From Actinoplanes sichuanensis (lineage in GTDB: Bacteria > Actinomycetota > Actinomycetes > Mycobacteriales > Micromonosporaceae), in contig NZ_AP028461.1 of the NCBI RefSeq assembly GCF_033097365.1, forward strand, positions 8,928,001 to 8,992,000: 64,000 nt of DNA. The letters run 5' to 3'. The notes beneath the pieces were generated by a model. It saw only the letters and a program-made list of their open reading frames with translations, did not search any database and was not told where the DNA came from. A program made the position numbers and the translations under genes. This document shows, piece by piece, positions 24,239-33,864 of the stretch (the first letter of the stretch is position 1; every line of letters begins with the position of its first letter).

Positions 24239-25012
24239 TCAGGTGGCCGAGTATCCACCGTCGACGAAGAGTGTCTGCCCCGTGACTGCCTGACTCGCAT
24301 TGCTCGCCAGGAAAACGACACACCCGGCGAAATCGTCCGGGACACCGTTGCGACCGATCATCGTACGGCCGGCGTGCGCCGCCACTTTCGTGGGATCGGC
24401 GAAAACCGGCTCAGTGAGTGGCGTGTGCACCACTCCCGGCGCGATCGCGTTGCACAGCACGCCGTCGCGGGACCATGCCTCGGCCTGCGAGCGGGTGAGC
24501 CCGACCAGTCCGGCCTTCGCGGCCCCGTAGGCGCCACTGTTGCCGTAGGCACGGAACGCCTGCTGGGAGACGACGTTGATGATCCGGCCCCAGCCGCGCC
24601 GGGCCATCGCCGGGGCGAACGCCTGACCGAGCAGGAACGGGGCGGTCAGGTTGGCGGAAACGGTCACGTCCCACACCTCGTCGGAGAGCTCGGCGAGTGG
24701 CGGGCGCAGGTTGACCGCGGCCGAGTTGACCAGGATGTCGGGTTCGCCGTACCCCTCGATGATCTTGGTGATGGCGATCTTGACGGCCTCGCGGTCGGTG
24801 AGGTCGGCGGAGATCGCGTCCGCCTCCGCGCCGTGTGCGCGCAGCTCGTCGACGACCTCGGCCATCGGGCCCTCGCGCCGGGCCACCACGACGATCCGCG
24901 CGCCGGCCCGGCCGAGCGCGAGCGCCATCGTGCGGCCGATGCCGGAGCTGCCGCCGGTCACCACCGCGAGCCGGCCGCTCAACCCAAAGAGATCATCGAG
25001 GTACGACGCCAT
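24239..25012 (-). CDS. SDR-family oxidoreductase
   Basis: 257 residues with TGGSSGIG (19-26), ARREGPM, NSAA at the place of the usual NNAG, and the catalytic Ser/Tyr/Lys in INVVSQQAF and YGAAKAG. It ends with VTGQTLFVDGGYSAT, typical of the glucose dehydrogenase/FabG branch. The substrate is unknown. It follows the phosphatase-like gene by 100 nt on the same strand. Confidence 0.93.
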   Translation of the reverse strand: MASYLDDLFGLSGRLAVVTGGSSGIGRTMALALGRAGARIVVVARREGPMAEVVDELRAHGAEADAISADLTDREAVKIAITKIIEGYGEPDILVNSAAVNLRPPLAELSDEVWDVTVSANLTAPFLLGQAFAPAMARRGWGRIINVVSQQAFRAYGNSGAYGAAKAGLVGLTRSQAEAWSRDGVLCNAIAPGVVHTPLTEPVFADPTKVAAHAGRTMIGRNGVPDDFAGCVVFLASNASQAVTGQTLFVDGGYSAT

Positions 25013-25112
25013 GCCCGCACCCTAGATCCACGAGACCGCCCCGCGGGGCCCCATCCGAATGTGACCGCACTCTCACCCGACCGGGTGGGCGAGGAAGGGG
25101 CGAGAAGCGAGT

Positions 25113-25922
25113 TCAGGCGGGCGGGCCGGACGGGAAGAGGGTGCGGTGCACGGTGTGCCAGATGTCCTCGTTCGCGGCGACCAGCAGGCCACGCTGATGG
25201 CCCGTCGGTCGGTGTTCGGCGCCGTCCAGGTGGCGCACCACCCCGCCGGCCTCGCGGACGATCAGCGTCCCGGGCACGTGGTCCCACGGCAGGATCCGCC
25301 AGAACATCGCGAACTGCTGCTCGTCGATGGCGACGGCCGGATACTCGTATCCCGCGCAGTGCCGTCCGCCCGTGTAGCCGCCGAGGCCGACCGCGTTGGT
25401 GAACACCTCGGTGCGCAACTCGTCGGGGAAGTACTTACCGGCGATCACGCCGTGCAGCGCGGCCGCGCCCGGGTCGTCGGTGCGGGCCTTGACGCGTTCG
25501 CCGTCGCGGTAGACACCGGCGCCCGCCTCGGCGACGGTCAGGTGGTCGGCGACCACGTCGAGAATCCAGGCGGCCGCGGTCTCGCCGTCGCGGACCAGGG
25601 CGACCATCACGCAGAACGGGGTCCGCCCGGCGGCGAAGTTGTTGGTGCCGTCGACCGGGTCGACGACCCAGACCGAACCGCCGCCACCGAGCCGGTCACG
25701 GACCGAGGGATCGGCGGCGACGGCCTCCTCACCGACGACGACCGAGCCGGGCAGCAGGGCGGTGAGACCGCGGGTCAGTGCCCGCTCGGATTCCTGGTCG
25801 GCGACGGTGACCAGGTCGCCGGGAGACTTCTGGTGGACCTCGTCGGCGGCCAGCCGCTGGAAACGCGGCAGGACGACGGTGTGCGCCACCTCACGGATCA
25901 AGTCAGCTACCTGATCAAGCAC
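25113..25922 (-). CDS. Inositol monophosphatase family protein
   Basis: 269 residues. The metal and phosphate motifs of the family are present: VGEEA near 69, DPVDGTNNF near 88-96 (metal ligands) and [15 protein letters not shown] near the C-terminus. In actinobacteria such enzymes act on inositol phosphate, histidinol phosphate or 3'-phosphoadenosine compounds; which one cannot be told. Its GTG overlaps the stop of the receiver gene upstream by 8 nt, making it the last gene of the signalling operon. Confidence 0.92.
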   Translation of the reverse strand: MLDQVADLIREVAHTVVLPRFQRLAADEVHQKSPGDLVTVADQESERALTRGLTALLPGSVVVGEEAVAADPSVRDRLGGGGSVWVVDPVDGTNNFAAGRTPFCVMVALVRDGETAAAWILDVVADHLTVAEAGAGVYRDGERVKARTDDPGAAALHGVIAGKYFPDELRTEVFTNAVGLGGYTGGRHCAGYEYPAVAIDEQQFAMFWRILPWDHVPGTLIVREAGGVVRHLDGAEHRPTGHQRGLLVAANEDIWHTVHRTLFPSGPPA

Positions 25923-26367
25923 GCGGCGGCAACTTCACGACGCTGACGAAGAACTCGTCGATCTGGCGGATCACCGCGATGAACCGCTCGAAGTCGACGG
26001 GCTTGGTGACATACGCGTTCGCGTGCAGCTGGTAACTGCGCAGGATGTCCTCGTCGGCGGACGACGTGGTGAGCACGACGACCGGAATGCGACCCAGGTC
26101 GTCGTCCTTCTTGATCTCGGCGAGCACCTCGCGGCCGTCGCGCCGGGGCAGGTTGAGGTCGAGCAGGATGAGGTCGGGGCGGACCGCGTCCGCATACTGC
26201 CCCTCGCGCCGCAGGTAGGCCAGCGCCTCGGCCCCGTCGGAGACGACGTTGAGCCGGTTGCGGACCTTGTGCTCCTCGAAGGCCTCCTGGGTCATCAGCA
26301 CGTCGCCGGGGTCGTCCTCGACGAGCAACACCTCGATCGGTGTGCCGTTCTCGCGCTCCACACTCAT
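25915..26367 (-). CDS. Single-domain response regulator
   Basis: 150 residues, only a receiver domain. LLVEDDP at 14-20, the phospho-acceptor Asp70 in LILLDLNLP, Thr in VVLTTSS and Lys in VTKPVD are all in place. The type resembles Rcp1-like receivers, which act by protein contact or in a phosphorelay. The ATG has GGAGG 7 nt upstream and overlaps the kinase stop (ATGA), strongly suggesting it is the partner of that kinase. Confidence 0.95.
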   Translation of the reverse strand: MSVERENGTPIEVLLVEDDPGDVLMTQEAFEEHKVRNRLNVVSDGAEALAYLRREGQYADAVRPDLILLDLNLPRRDGREVLAEIKKDDDLGRIPVVVLTTSSADEDILRSYQLHANAYVTKPVDFERFIAVIRQIDEFFVSVVKLPPRA

Positions 26368-27956
26368 GCCACGCCCTCCTGAGAAGTGACCTCGTCCGAG
26401 GCCGAACCTGGCATGACCGGAAGCGTGAACCAGATCGATGCGCCCGGAGTGACGTCGACGTCCAGCCAGATCCGTCCGCCATGGTATTCGACGATCTTCT
26501 TGACGATCGCCAATCCGATGCCGGTCCCCTCGTACGCGTCCCGTGCGTGCAACCGCTGGAAGATCACGAAGACCTTGTCGGCGAACTCGGCCTCGATCCC
26601 GATGCCGTTGTCCCGGACGTTGATCCGCCACTCCTTCTCCTCCCGGGTGGCGGTGATCGTCACGACGGGTGGCACGTCCGGGCGGCGGAACTTGAGCGAG
26701 TTGCCGACCAGGTTCACGAAGAGTGTGGTGAGCAGCGGCTCCTCACCCTCCACGGTGGGCAGTCCGGACCAGATGATCTCGGCGTCCTCGCCGGCCCGGG
26801 CTTCCAGCTGCGACTTCACGTCGCCGAGCACCCGGTCCAGGTCGACGTCGGTGAAACCGCTGGTGAGCCGGCCGATCCGGGAGAAGGCGAGCAGGTCGTT
26901 GATCAGCCGCTGCATACGCTGGGCGCCGTCGACGGCGAAGCCGATGTACTGGTCGGCACGGTCGTCGAGCTGTCCGGCGTAGCGGCGCTGCAGGAGCTGG
27001 CAGAAACTGGCCACCTTGCGCAGCGGCTCCTGGAGGTCGTGCGAGGCCACGTAGGCGAACTGCTCCAGGTCACGATTGGACCTGGTGAGCTCCTCGGCCT
27101 GGGACTGGAGCTGCTGGTTGATCCACTCGACCTGCTGGCGGGCGATCCGTACCTCGCTCAGCTCGTTGGCGATCTGCTGCCGCATCCGATCCACGTCCTC
27201 GGCCAGGGCGACCAGATCGGGTGAGCCGTAGTTGCTCTCGATGTGCCGTTCGTAGTCGCCCGCCGCGACCTTGCGAACCTGGCCGGCCAGATCCAGGATC
27301 GGGCGGCTGACCAGGCGATCCAGCAGGATCAGCAGCAGGATGCCGGTGACCAGGATGACGATGGCCGCGGCGATCTCGACGGCGACCAGGTTACTGCTGG
27401 AACTGCGCGCTGCCGCCGCGGTCCGGTCCCGCATCGTCAGGATGTCCGCCTGCAACCTGTCAATCGCGCCGCGAATCTGATCGAAGTCCCTGGTGTCGGT
27501 GGCCTCGATGCGCTGCTGGGCCGCTTCGGCACCCTGAGTCCGGACCGTATCGATGAGCGGTCCGGCCACCTCGGCACGCCACTTGGCGGCGAGCTGCTCG
27601 ACCCGTTCGAGGGAGGCCCTGATCTCCGTGTCGCCGGATTCCAGCAGTCTGCGGATCTCGGCGACCCGCTGCTGCTCGGCGGCCACACCGTTGTCGTAGG
27701 GCTCCAGGTTCTTCGGCAGTCCGGTGATCGCGTAGCCGCGGATCCCGGTCTCCTGGTCGACGAGCGCGGTTCCCAGGTTCTGCCCGGCGACCCGGAGCGG
27801 GCCGGCCCGGTCGAGGACGACGTCGACCGCGTGGTTGGCCGAGGCGGCGGTGATCGCGGCGACCACACCGAGCCCGCCGAGCAGCAGGCCGGCCGCGAGG
27901 CAGAGCGCGAAGATCCGTCCGCGGAGCGTCCAGCCGCGGATGCCCGACCGGGTCAC
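26364..27956 (-). CDS. Sensor histidine kinase with CHASE3 and HAMP domains
   Basis: 530 residues. A first membrane segment ([21 protein letters not shown]) is followed by a helical outside CHASE3 domain ([18 protein letters not shown]), a second membrane segment ([20 protein letters not shown]), HAMP, then [19 protein letters not shown] with the phospho-accepting His, and an ATPase domain with [17 protein letters not shown] and [18 protein letters not shown]. The sensory signal is unknown. The GTG at 27956 overlaps the PP2C stop (GTGA). Coupled to the receiver downstream. Confidence 0.95.
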   Translation of the reverse strand: MTRSGIRGWTLRGRIFALCLAAGLLLGGLGVVAAITAASANHAVDVVLDRAGPLRVAGQNLGTALVDQETGIRGYAITGLPKNLEPYDNGVAAEQQRVAEIRRLLESGDTEIRASLERVEQLAAKWRAEVAGPLIDTVRTQGAEAAQQRIEATDTRDFDQIRGAIDRLQADILTMRDRTAAAARSSSSNLVAVEIAAAIVILVTGILLLILLDRLVSRPILDLAGQVRKVAAGDYERHIESNYGSPDLVALAEDVDRMRQQIANELSEVRIARQQVEWINQQLQSQAEELTRSNRDLEQFAYVASHDLQEPLRKVASFCQLLQRRYAGQLDDRADQYIGFAVDGAQRMQRLINDLLAFSRIGRLTSGFTDVDLDRVLGDVKSQLEARAGEDAEIIWSGLPTVEGEEPLLTTLFVNLVGNSLKFRRPDVPPVVTITATREEKEWRINVRDNGIGIEAEFADKVFVIFQRLHARDAYEGTGIGLAIVKKIVEYHGGRIWLDVDVTPGASIWFTLPVMPGSASDEVTSQEGVA

Positions 27957-29152
27957 CGGCCACCACCACGGGAGATCAGCAGCATCGCCACGTCGTCGGT
28001 GAGCGGGCCGCCGTTGTCCTGGTCGGCCCGGGCCACCAGCCATTTCGGCAGGGCGGGCAGCGGCAGGTCACGCGCGTCCGGCTCGTCGAGCAGCTTGCAC
28101 AGGCCGCCGACGTCGAGTCGCTCGTTACCGGCGCCGGTGCGGCCCTCGATCAGTCCGTCGGTGTACATCAGCAGGGACCAGTCATGTCCGTCGAACTCCA
28201 AGTCGGTCGCCGGGGTGGGTGTGGGACGTACCCCGAGCACGATCCCGGTACGCACGGCCACCGGCGCGGCACGGCCACCGGAGAGCACGACGGGCGGCGG
28301 ATGCCCGGCGACCCGGACGGTCGCCCGGTTGGCGGGCAGGTCGATGACCGCCGACGCGACCGTGGCGAACACCTCGCGGGCCCGCCGCTCGGACATCAGC
28401 ACCTGCTCCAGCGAGGACAGCACCTGCTCCTCCGGCACCCCGGCCAGCACGAGCGCACGCCAGGCGACCCGCAGCTCGACACCGAGGGCGGCCTCGTCGA
28501 CGCCGTGCCCGCAGACGTCGCCGACGATCACGTGCAGCCGGTCGTCACCGACCTGCACCACGTCGTAGAAGTCGCCGCCGAGCAGGCCCATGGCCCGCCC
28601 GGAGCGGTAGAACGGCTCGACCGAGAGCCCGAAGTCGTCGCGTTTGAGGGGTTTCGGCAGTAGACCGCGTTCGAGGCGGGCCGATTCGGCCTCACGCAGC
28701 TCGGCCTCACGCAGCCGGCGGGCGTTCTCGTCGGCGCGTTTCCGCTCCACCGCGTAACGCAGCGAACGGATCAGCAGGACCCCGTCGACCTGGCCCTTGA
28801 CCAGGTAGTCCTGCGCACCCTCGGCGACCGCCTGCACACCGAGGTGCTCGTCGGAGCGACCGGTGAGCACGCAGACCGCGGCGCTGCCGGCGAGGGCGAG
28901 CAGCCGACGCAGGCCGTCGATGCCCTCGGCATCGGGCAAGCCGAGGTCGAGGAGCACACACTCGACGCCGACGAGCAGACCGCGGGCCTCACGCAGGGTG
29001 GTGGCGACGGTCAGCTCGAACGGCGCGCCCGCTTCGGTGAGCAGCTCACGAACGAGAAAGGCGTCACCCTCGTCGTCCTCGACGAGCAGGATCCGCAACC
29101 GTTCCAGCTGCTCGGTCGCATATGTGCGGGGCGCGAGCGACCGCTCCGTCAT
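27953..29152 (-). CDS. Receiver-PP2C (SpoIIE/RsbU-type) phosphatase
   Basis: 399 residues. An N-terminal receiver (LLVEDDEGD, Asp69 in VLLDLGLP, LVKGQVDG) is joined by a short coiled coil (ERKRADENARRLREAELREA) to a PP2C phosphatase of the SpoIIE/RsbU class: GGDFYDVV, IVGDVCGHGVDEA, AGHPPPVVL and YTDGLIEGR. Such proteins dephosphorylate anti-sigma antagonists when the receiver is phosphorylated. The anti-sigma partner is not in the window. The ATG has GGGGA 7 nt before it and leads the four-gene operon. Confidence 0.95.
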   Translation of the reverse strand: MTERSLAPRTYATEQLERLRILLVEDDEGDAFLVRELLTEAGAPFELTVATTLREARGLLVGVECVLLDLGLPDAEGIDGLRRLLALAGSAAVCVLTGRSDEHLGVQAVAEGAQDYLVKGQVDGVLLIRSLRYAVERKRADENARRLREAELREAESARLERGLLPKPLKRDDFGLSVEPFYRSGRAMGLLGGDFYDVVQVGDDRLHVIVGDVCGHGVDEAALGVELRVAWRALVLAGVPEEQVLSSLEQVLMSERRAREVFATVASAVIDLPANRATVRVAGHPPPVVLSGGRAAPVAVRTGIVLGVRPTPTPATDLEFDGHDWSLLMYTDGLIEGRTGAGNERLDVGGLCKLLDEPDARDLPLPALPKWLVARADQDNGGPLTDDVAMLLISRGGGR

Positions 29153-29225
29153 TCCGATTCCCCACTCGACGCATAGGTGACCCGCAAATCGTGTACCACT
29201 CCGCCGCGCTGCACAACTTCGGACA

Positions 29226-29567
29226 TCACGGGGAGTCTTCGCCGGTGGCGGCGACCCGTCGTGCGTGCTCGGCCATCACCTGCCCGAGGATGCCGTGCAG
29301 CTGCCCACAGTCCCGGCAGTGCAGGTTCTCGTCGAGGTGGCGACCGCCGCAGTTGGTGCAGTTCCCACGGTCCTCCGGGTCTCGATAGGACTCCAGGGCC
29401 CGGCACATCGCCCGGATCACGTGCTCACTGAGGGTGAAGACATCCTCGCCGAACGCGGTGCGCAGGCCGACGACGGCCACCGGGGGCACGTCCGGGTGCG
29501 GGTTGTAGGGCGACACCCGGTCGATGAACTCCGCGATGACGGCGGCTGGGTCAAGCGGCGTAGTCAC
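29226..29567 (-). CDS. Small protein with C-terminal zinc ribbon
   Basis: 113 residues. The N-terminal part is unremarkable (DPAAVIAEFIDRVSPYNPHPDVPPVAVVGL); the C-terminal half has CTNCGGRHLDENLHCRDCG, two CxxC knuckles 12 residues apart, as in a zinc ribbon. I do not know the family. It lies upstream of the signalling operon on the same strand, 73 nt away. Start at GTG 29567 or 29576; neither has a good ribosome binding site. Confidence 0.7.
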   Translation of the reverse strand: MTTPLDPAAVIAEFIDRVSPYNPHPDVPPVAVVGLRTAFGEDVFTLSEHVIRAMCRALESYRDPEDRGNCTNCGGRHLDENLHCRDCGQLHGILGQVMAEHARRVAATGEDSP

Positions 29568-29642
29568 CCGGCACACGCTATTGCACGTTCCGATGGATCT
29601 TCGGGGTACCCGCCGGGCGTACCCGGACTGTTAGATGTCCCC

Positions 29643-31955
29643 ATGCGTGACTCCGCTCTCTCCCGGCCGGCTCATCGCGGTCTCGCCGCGGCGGCGGTCC
29701 TGGCCGTTCTGGTGCTGGCCGGGCTCGCCGCGGTCCGTTCGGTTCAACCGCCGGCGGCACGCCCGGCGACGGACGCGGCGGGCGAGTTCAGCGCGGAGCG
29801 CGCTTTCGAGACGGTACGCACGATCGCCGCCACCCCCCACCCGGCCGGCAGCCCCGCCGGCGATCGGGTAAGGGATCACCTGATCACGACGCTGACCAGC
29901 CTGGGCCTGTCCCCCGAGGTGCAGGACGTGGTGTCCGAGCAGGGCGCCGGCCTGTCCTCGTCGGCCGGCGGCACCGGCCTGGCCCGGGTCCGCAACGTGG
30001 TCGCGGTGATCCCCGGCACGGCGTCGACCGGACGGGTGTTCCTGGTCGCGCACTACGACTCGGCCCAGGTCGCACCGGGCGCCAACGACGACGGGGCGGG
30101 CACGTCGACGATCCTGGAGACGGCCCGGGCGCTGATCGCCGGTGAGCGGCCGCGCAACGACGTGGTGCTGGTGCTCACCGACGCCGAGGAGGCGTGTCTG
30201 TGCGGGGCGAAGGCGTTCGTGGAGCAGCATCCGCTGGCCCGTAACGGCGGGGTGGCGCTGAACCTGGAGGCGCGTGGCAGCAGCGGTCCGGCGATCATGT
30301 TCGAGACGTCGGCCGGTAATGCGCGGCTGGTCGAGACGTACGCGAAGACGCCGTACCCGGTCGGGACGTCCTTCGCCGTGGAGATCTACCGATTGCTGCC
30401 GAACGACACCGATTTCACCCCGTTCCGGGAGTCGGCGCTGTTCCAGGGCCTGAACACGGCCTACATCGACGGCGCGGCGGTCTATCACGCGCCGACCGAC
30501 AAGCCGGAGTCGATGGACCGGGACAGCCTCCAGCACCACGGTGCCAACGCGCTCGCCCTGGCCCGTGAATTCGGCGCCCTCGACCTGCGGGAGCTTAAGG
30601 AGAGCGGCGACGCCACCTACTTCCCGGTGCCGGGGCTGCTGGTGCGCTACCCGGGCGGTCTGGTGTGGCCGCTGGCTCTGCTGGCCCTGGTCGCCGTGGC
30701 CGCGCTGGGCTGGGTGGTGCGGCGCCGGGTGGCCGGCGCGATCGGGCTGGCCCTGCTGCCGATCATCGCGGCGCCGGTGCTCGCGCAGGGCCTGTGGGCG
30801 CTGCTGAAACTGGTCCGACCGGAGTACGCCGGACTGCCGATCGACCCGTACCGTCCGATGTGGTACCGCCTTGCGGTGATCGCCCTTTCCGCGGCAATCG
30901 TCCTGTCCTGGTATGCCCTCCTGCGTCGCCGGATCGGCCCGGCCGCGATGGCCGTCGGCGGCCTGACCTGGCTCGCCGTGTTCGGTGTCGGGCTGGCCGC
31001 GCTGGCGCCCGGCGGTTCCTACCTGGCCGCACTGCCGGCCCTGTCGGTCGCGGTGTCGGCCCTGATCGCGACCCGTGTCGGCGCGAAGACCGCGGTGGCG
31101 GTGCTGATCGTCGGCGCGCTGATCCCGACGGTCATCCTGCTGCCGACCGTGGTGATGCTCTTCCCCGCGCTCGGCATGCCGATGGCCGGAGTCGGCGCGT
31201 TCCTCACCGTGCTGCTCGGCCTGTCGCTGCTGCCGGTCCTCGACCTGCTCCACCCGGCGCCGAGCGGCGCCCGCGGCATGGAGGCGCTGAAGGCGCGCCG
31301 CCTCGGCGCCGTACCGACGCTGGTCGCGGCGGTGGCAGCGCTCGGATGCACGGTGACCGGTCTGGTCGTCGACCGGTTCGACGCGGAGCACCCGTCGCTG
31401 ACCCACCTCATGTACGCGCTGGACGCCGACAACGGCACGGCCCGCTGGCTGAGCGAGGAGACGAACCCGCAGGAGTGGACCGCGCAGTATCTCGACGGTG
31501 ATCCGGCCACGGTCACCGACACCCTGCCGGCCTTCGGCGCGGAGGAACTGCGGTCCGGCCCGGCTCAGGCGGCCACCCTGCCCGCGCCGGCGCTCACTCT
31601 GCTCTCGGATGATCGGGCGGGTGACGAGCGCACGATGCGGCTGCGCCTCGACCCGCAGCGTGCGGTCCGCTTCACCACGTTGCACGTGTCGGCCGAGGTG
31701 GTCTCGGCGCGGATCGGTAGCCGTACCCTCGAGGGTGGCCCGTCGGGTTGGGGTTTCGTCTTTCACGCGCCGCCGGACGAGGGCATCGAGATCAGCCTCA
31801 CGGTCCGGTCCGCCGGACCGGTCACCTTCCGCGCCATGGACGGCAGCGACGATCTCTCCGCCCTTCCGGGCTTCCAGCCCAGGCCTCCGGGGGTCGGCGT
31901 TCTCGGTTCGCACAGCAGCGAGCTGGTCGCGGTCGCCAAGACCTACACCCTTTGA
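29643..31955 (+). CDS. Membrane-bound M28-family metallopeptidase
   Basis: 770 residues. An N-terminal anchor (LAAAAVLAVLVLAGLAAV) precedes the M28 domain, where the two zinc ions would be held by His/Asp of AHYDSAQVAPGANDDGAG, Glu/Glu of DAEEACL, Glu of NLEARGSSGP and His of YHAPTDKPE. Residues about 330-590 contain seven to nine membrane segments, and a beta-rich outside domain ends the protein. This resembles the Fxna/ER-peptidase-like group of M28 proteins. The active site faces outward. The substrate is unknown. ATG at 29643 has no strong ribosome binding site. Confidence 0.92.
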   Translation: MRDSALSRPAHRGLAAAAVLAVLVLAGLAAVRSVQPPAARPATDAAGEFSAERAFETVRTIAATPHPAGSPAGDRVRDHLITTLTSLGLSPEVQDVVSEQGAGLSSSAGGTGLARVRNVVAVIPGTASTGRVFLVAHYDSAQVAPGANDDGAGTSTILETARALIAGERPRNDVVLVLTDAEEACLCGAKAFVEQHPLARNGGVALNLEARGSSGPAIMFETSAGNARLVETYAKTPYPVGTSFAVEIYRLLPNDTDFTPFRESALFQGLNTAYIDGAAVYHAPTDKPESMDRDSLQHHGANALALAREFGALDLRELKESGDATYFPVPGLLVRYPGGLVWPLALLALVAVAALGWVVRRRVAGAIGLALLPIIAAPVLAQGLWALLKLVRPEYAGLPIDPYRPMWYRLAVIALSAAIVLSWYALLRRRIGPAAMAVGGLTWLAVFGVGLAALAPGGSYLAALPALSVAVSALIATRVGAKTAVAVLIVGALIPTVILLPTVVMLFPALGMPMAGVGAFLTVLLGLSLLPVLDLLHPAPSGARGMEALKARRLGAVPTLVAAVAALGCTVTGLVVDRFDAEHPSLTHLMYALDADNGTARWLSEETNPQEWTAQYLDGDPATVTDTLPAFGAEELRSGPAQAATLPAPALTLLSDDRAGDERTMRLRLDPQRAVRFTTLHVSAEVVSARIGSRTLEGGPSGWGFVFHAPPDEGIEISLTVRSAGPVTFRAMDGSDDLSALPGFQPRPPGVGVLGSHSSELVAVAKTYTL

Positions 31956-31998
31956 GGGGTACGGCTACCCGCGGCCGATTCGGGTAAAAGGTGGAGTC

Positions 31999-32535
31999 AT
32001 GGCGAAAACCCTGTACTCGGTGACCATGTCACTCGACGGCTTCATCGCCGGCCCGGGCGGCGACATGTCGTGGCTGACCCCGTTCCTCGGCCCGAACCCG
32101 ACAGCCGAAGCGCTGGTGCCGGAGATCGGCGCGATGCTCGTCGGCAACCGCACGTTCGGCGGCGACGATCCGAACAAGGGCACCGACAAGGAGGGCGCGA
32201 TGTCGGGCGCCTGGCACGGTCCGGTTTTCGTGCTGACCCACAACCCGCCCGCGCAGTCGCCGCCCGACGTCACGTTCGGGTCCGACCTGCACGAGGCGGT
32301 CACCGCCGCCCGGCAGGCGGCCGGTGACCGCTACGTCAACGTGCTCGGCGCCGACGTGGCCCGGCAGGCACTGGCCGCCGGGCTGCTCGACGAGATCCTG
32401 GTCTTCATCGCTCCGGTGCTGCTCGGCGACGGCACTCGTCTCTACGACCTGCCGGGCGGCGCCGAGGTGACCCTGACCCGGCTGCGGAGCGCCGAGTCGC
32501 CCCTGGCCAACGCCCTGTGGTTCAGCGTCGGCTAG
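31999..32535 (+). CDS. RibD C-terminal / dihydrofolate reductase-like protein
   Basis: 178 residues, the bacterial DHFR-like reductase type (YSVTMSLDGFIAGPGGDMSWL, GAMLVGNRTFGG, VNVLGADVARQALAAGLLDEIL, APVLLGDGTRLYD). These proteins bind NADPH, but the substrate is usually unknown and they are not the folate enzyme proper. The ATG has GTGGAG just before it. It follows the M28 gene by 43 nt and may share its transcript. Confidence 0.9.
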   Translation: MAKTLYSVTMSLDGFIAGPGGDMSWLTPFLGPNPTAEALVPEIGAMLVGNRTFGGDDPNKGTDKEGAMSGAWHGPVFVLTHNPPAQSPPDVTFGSDLHEAVTAARQAAGDRYVNVLGADVARQALAAGLLDEILVFIAPVLLGDGTRLYDLPGGAEVTLTRLRSAESPLANALWFSVG

Positions 32536-32589
32536 CCGCTTTCCGACTTCTCCGCTTTCGGCGGCCGCTTTTCCCCACGGCCGCCGCTC

Positions 32590-32874
32590 TCAACGGCCTC
32601 GGCCGCGTCGCCCGGTGGGTGCGTCATGGCGGAAGTGCACGAAGAGCCGGCCCCAGTTGTCGCCGTCCTTCTCGACCCGGTGGTAGAGCTGCTTGATCTC
32701 TTTCTGGTCGAGGAAGCGGATGACCTTCTTCTTCAGGGCCCCGCTGCCTTTGCCGGGGATGATCTCGACCATGGCGGCCTTCTTCTGAATGGCCTCGTCG
32801 ATGATTCCCCGGAGGGCGCGGTCGATCTCGTGACCCTTGTTGAAGATGTCGTGCAGGTCCAGCTTCAGCTTCAC
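32590..32874 (-). CDS. Smr domain protein
   Basis: 94 residues. Smr (small MutS-related) domain with LDLH at 5-8 and IIPGKGSGALKKKV (GKGSG at 41-45), the pair of motifs found in Smr nucleases that nick DNA or RNA. No MutS part is present. A basic tail RRGRGR ends it. GTG start at 32874, 10 nt after the TPR gene, so the two are in one operon. Confidence 0.88.
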   Translation of the reverse strand: MKLKLDLHDIFNKGHEIDRALRGIIDEAIQKKAAMVEIIPGKGSGALKKKVIRFLDQKEIKQLYHRVEKDGDNWGRLFVHFRHDAPTGRRGRGR

Positions 32875-32884
32875 GATCGAGACC

Positions 32885-33256
32885 CTACGCCGCCGACGAC
32901 TTGCCGAGCCATGTCTCGACCCGGCGGACCGCCTCCTGGTAGTCGGTCTGTGTCTTCATCGCAGCGGCCAGGCGCAGGTGCGGTAAGGCCTCACGGAAAC
33001 GGCCGGCCCGCTCCAGGGTCCGGCCGAGCACGTGGTGCGCGTAGTGATCCGAAGGATCATGCTCGACCAGCACCCTGAGCTGGGTTTCCGCCCCATTCAG
33101 CTGCGCCGAGTTGAAGTAGGCCCGGGCCAGCAGCTGGCGGACCGCGGTGTTGTGCGGTTCCGCCTCGACTATCGGCTCGAGCAGTCTGGCGGCACCGAGC
33201 GGGTCGCCGGACTCGAAGAAGAAGGTGGCCCTGCGGTAGTCCTCGAGAAGATCCAT
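32885..33256 (-). CDS. Tetratricopeptide repeat protein
   Basis: 123 residues made of about three TPR units: RRATFFFESGDPLGAARLLE, then RQLLARAYFNSAQLNGAETQLR and AHHVLGRTLERAGRFREALPHL. A soluble protein-interaction scaffold. GAGGAG 7 nt before the ATG. It is followed by the Smr gene, a possible partner. Confidence 0.9.
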   Translation of the reverse strand: MDLLEDYRRATFFFESGDPLGAARLLEPIVEAEPHNTAVRQLLARAYFNSAQLNGAETQLRVLVEHDPSDHYAHHVLGRTLERAGRFREALPHLRLAAAMKTQTDYQEAVRRVETWLGKSSAA

Positions 33257-33422
33257 CGTGCAACTCCTCTACGCTCACCGACGCTCGCGCCGCGCTTTGA
33301 CCAACGCTCGCACAACATCGCCCCAACATCGAGTGTTCCCCCGATAAGAGATCGTCAACAACCCGGCCGGTTCTCCGGGCCGTTCTGCGCCGGCGCTGGA
33401 CGGCCCGGAGAGCCGGCCGGCC

Positions 33423-33662
33423 TCAGCGACGTAGCAGGAGCAGGGCCAGGCCACCGGTGAGGAGGTAGCCGCCGAGTGCGGCGAGCAGCATCGGGCTCAG
33501 GCCGCCGCCGGGTAGCTCGTTCGAGCCCGGCGGCTCCGGGACCCAGCCGGTGCTCTCCGGGCGGCGGGGCTCGGCCGGGTCGGCGCGGATCGACGGCGCG
33601 AGCAGGATCATCACCATCAGGACCAGGGCGGACAACACGGCCAGGAATCGACGCCACAGCAT
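33423..33662 (-). CDS. Small membrane protein, hypothetical
   Basis: 79 residues: an N-terminal membrane segment or signal (FLAVLSALVLMVMILLAPSI), a proline-rich stretch (PAEPRRPESTGWVPEPPGS), and a C-terminal membrane segment ending in LLLLRR. The layout resembles small surface proteins with a C-terminal anchor, but no sortase motif is present. A GTG at 33665 directly precedes the ATG. No ribosome binding site is evident, so I give moderate confidence. Confidence 0.5.
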   Translation of the reverse strand: MLWRRFLAVLSALVLMVMILLAPSIRADPAEPRRPESTGWVPEPPGSNELPGGGLSPMLLAALGGYLLTGGLALLLLRR

Positions 33663-33753
33663 CACCCGTACATTATGTCCGTTTTATTGTTATTGCTCGT
33701 TACGCCGCTCCGCTCCGATCCTCATGCACCTGATTCACCGTGCCGAAAACGGA

Positions 33754-33812
33754 TGTGTACCAACTGTGCGGTTCGTCTGCCGCGGCTGTGTCAGAGGCAC
33801 AGCTGGTACACA
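33754..33812. promoter_or_regulatory. Imperfect 16-bp inverted repeat upstream of the PhoP-like regulator
   Basis: TGTGTACCAACTGTGC (33754-33769) and GCACAGCTGGTACACA (33797-33812) are complementary at 15 of 16 positions around a 27-bp spacer, ending 52 bp before the regulator start. Likely a regulator binding site or an RNA stem in its leader. Confidence 0.6.
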
Positions 33813-33864
33813 GGAAACGGAAAGCCGGCGCTGAGCGTCAGGCACCACAGTTGGGGGCATGACG

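Noticed and set aside
19994..25402. An open frame of 1802 codons on the plus strand, and similar long frames opposite other genes (44240-49132 plus, 29631-31913 minus, 9468-11492 minus)
   Set aside because: They lie antisense to genes with clear family motifs, are rich in Arg/Gly/His/Asp as expected for shadows of high-GC codons, and have no ribosome binding sites or domain motifs.
33666..33864. Small gene in the gap before the PhoP-like regulator
   Set aside because: Frames here have no ribosome binding site and G/C third-position bias is absent; the inverted repeat explains the visible structure.
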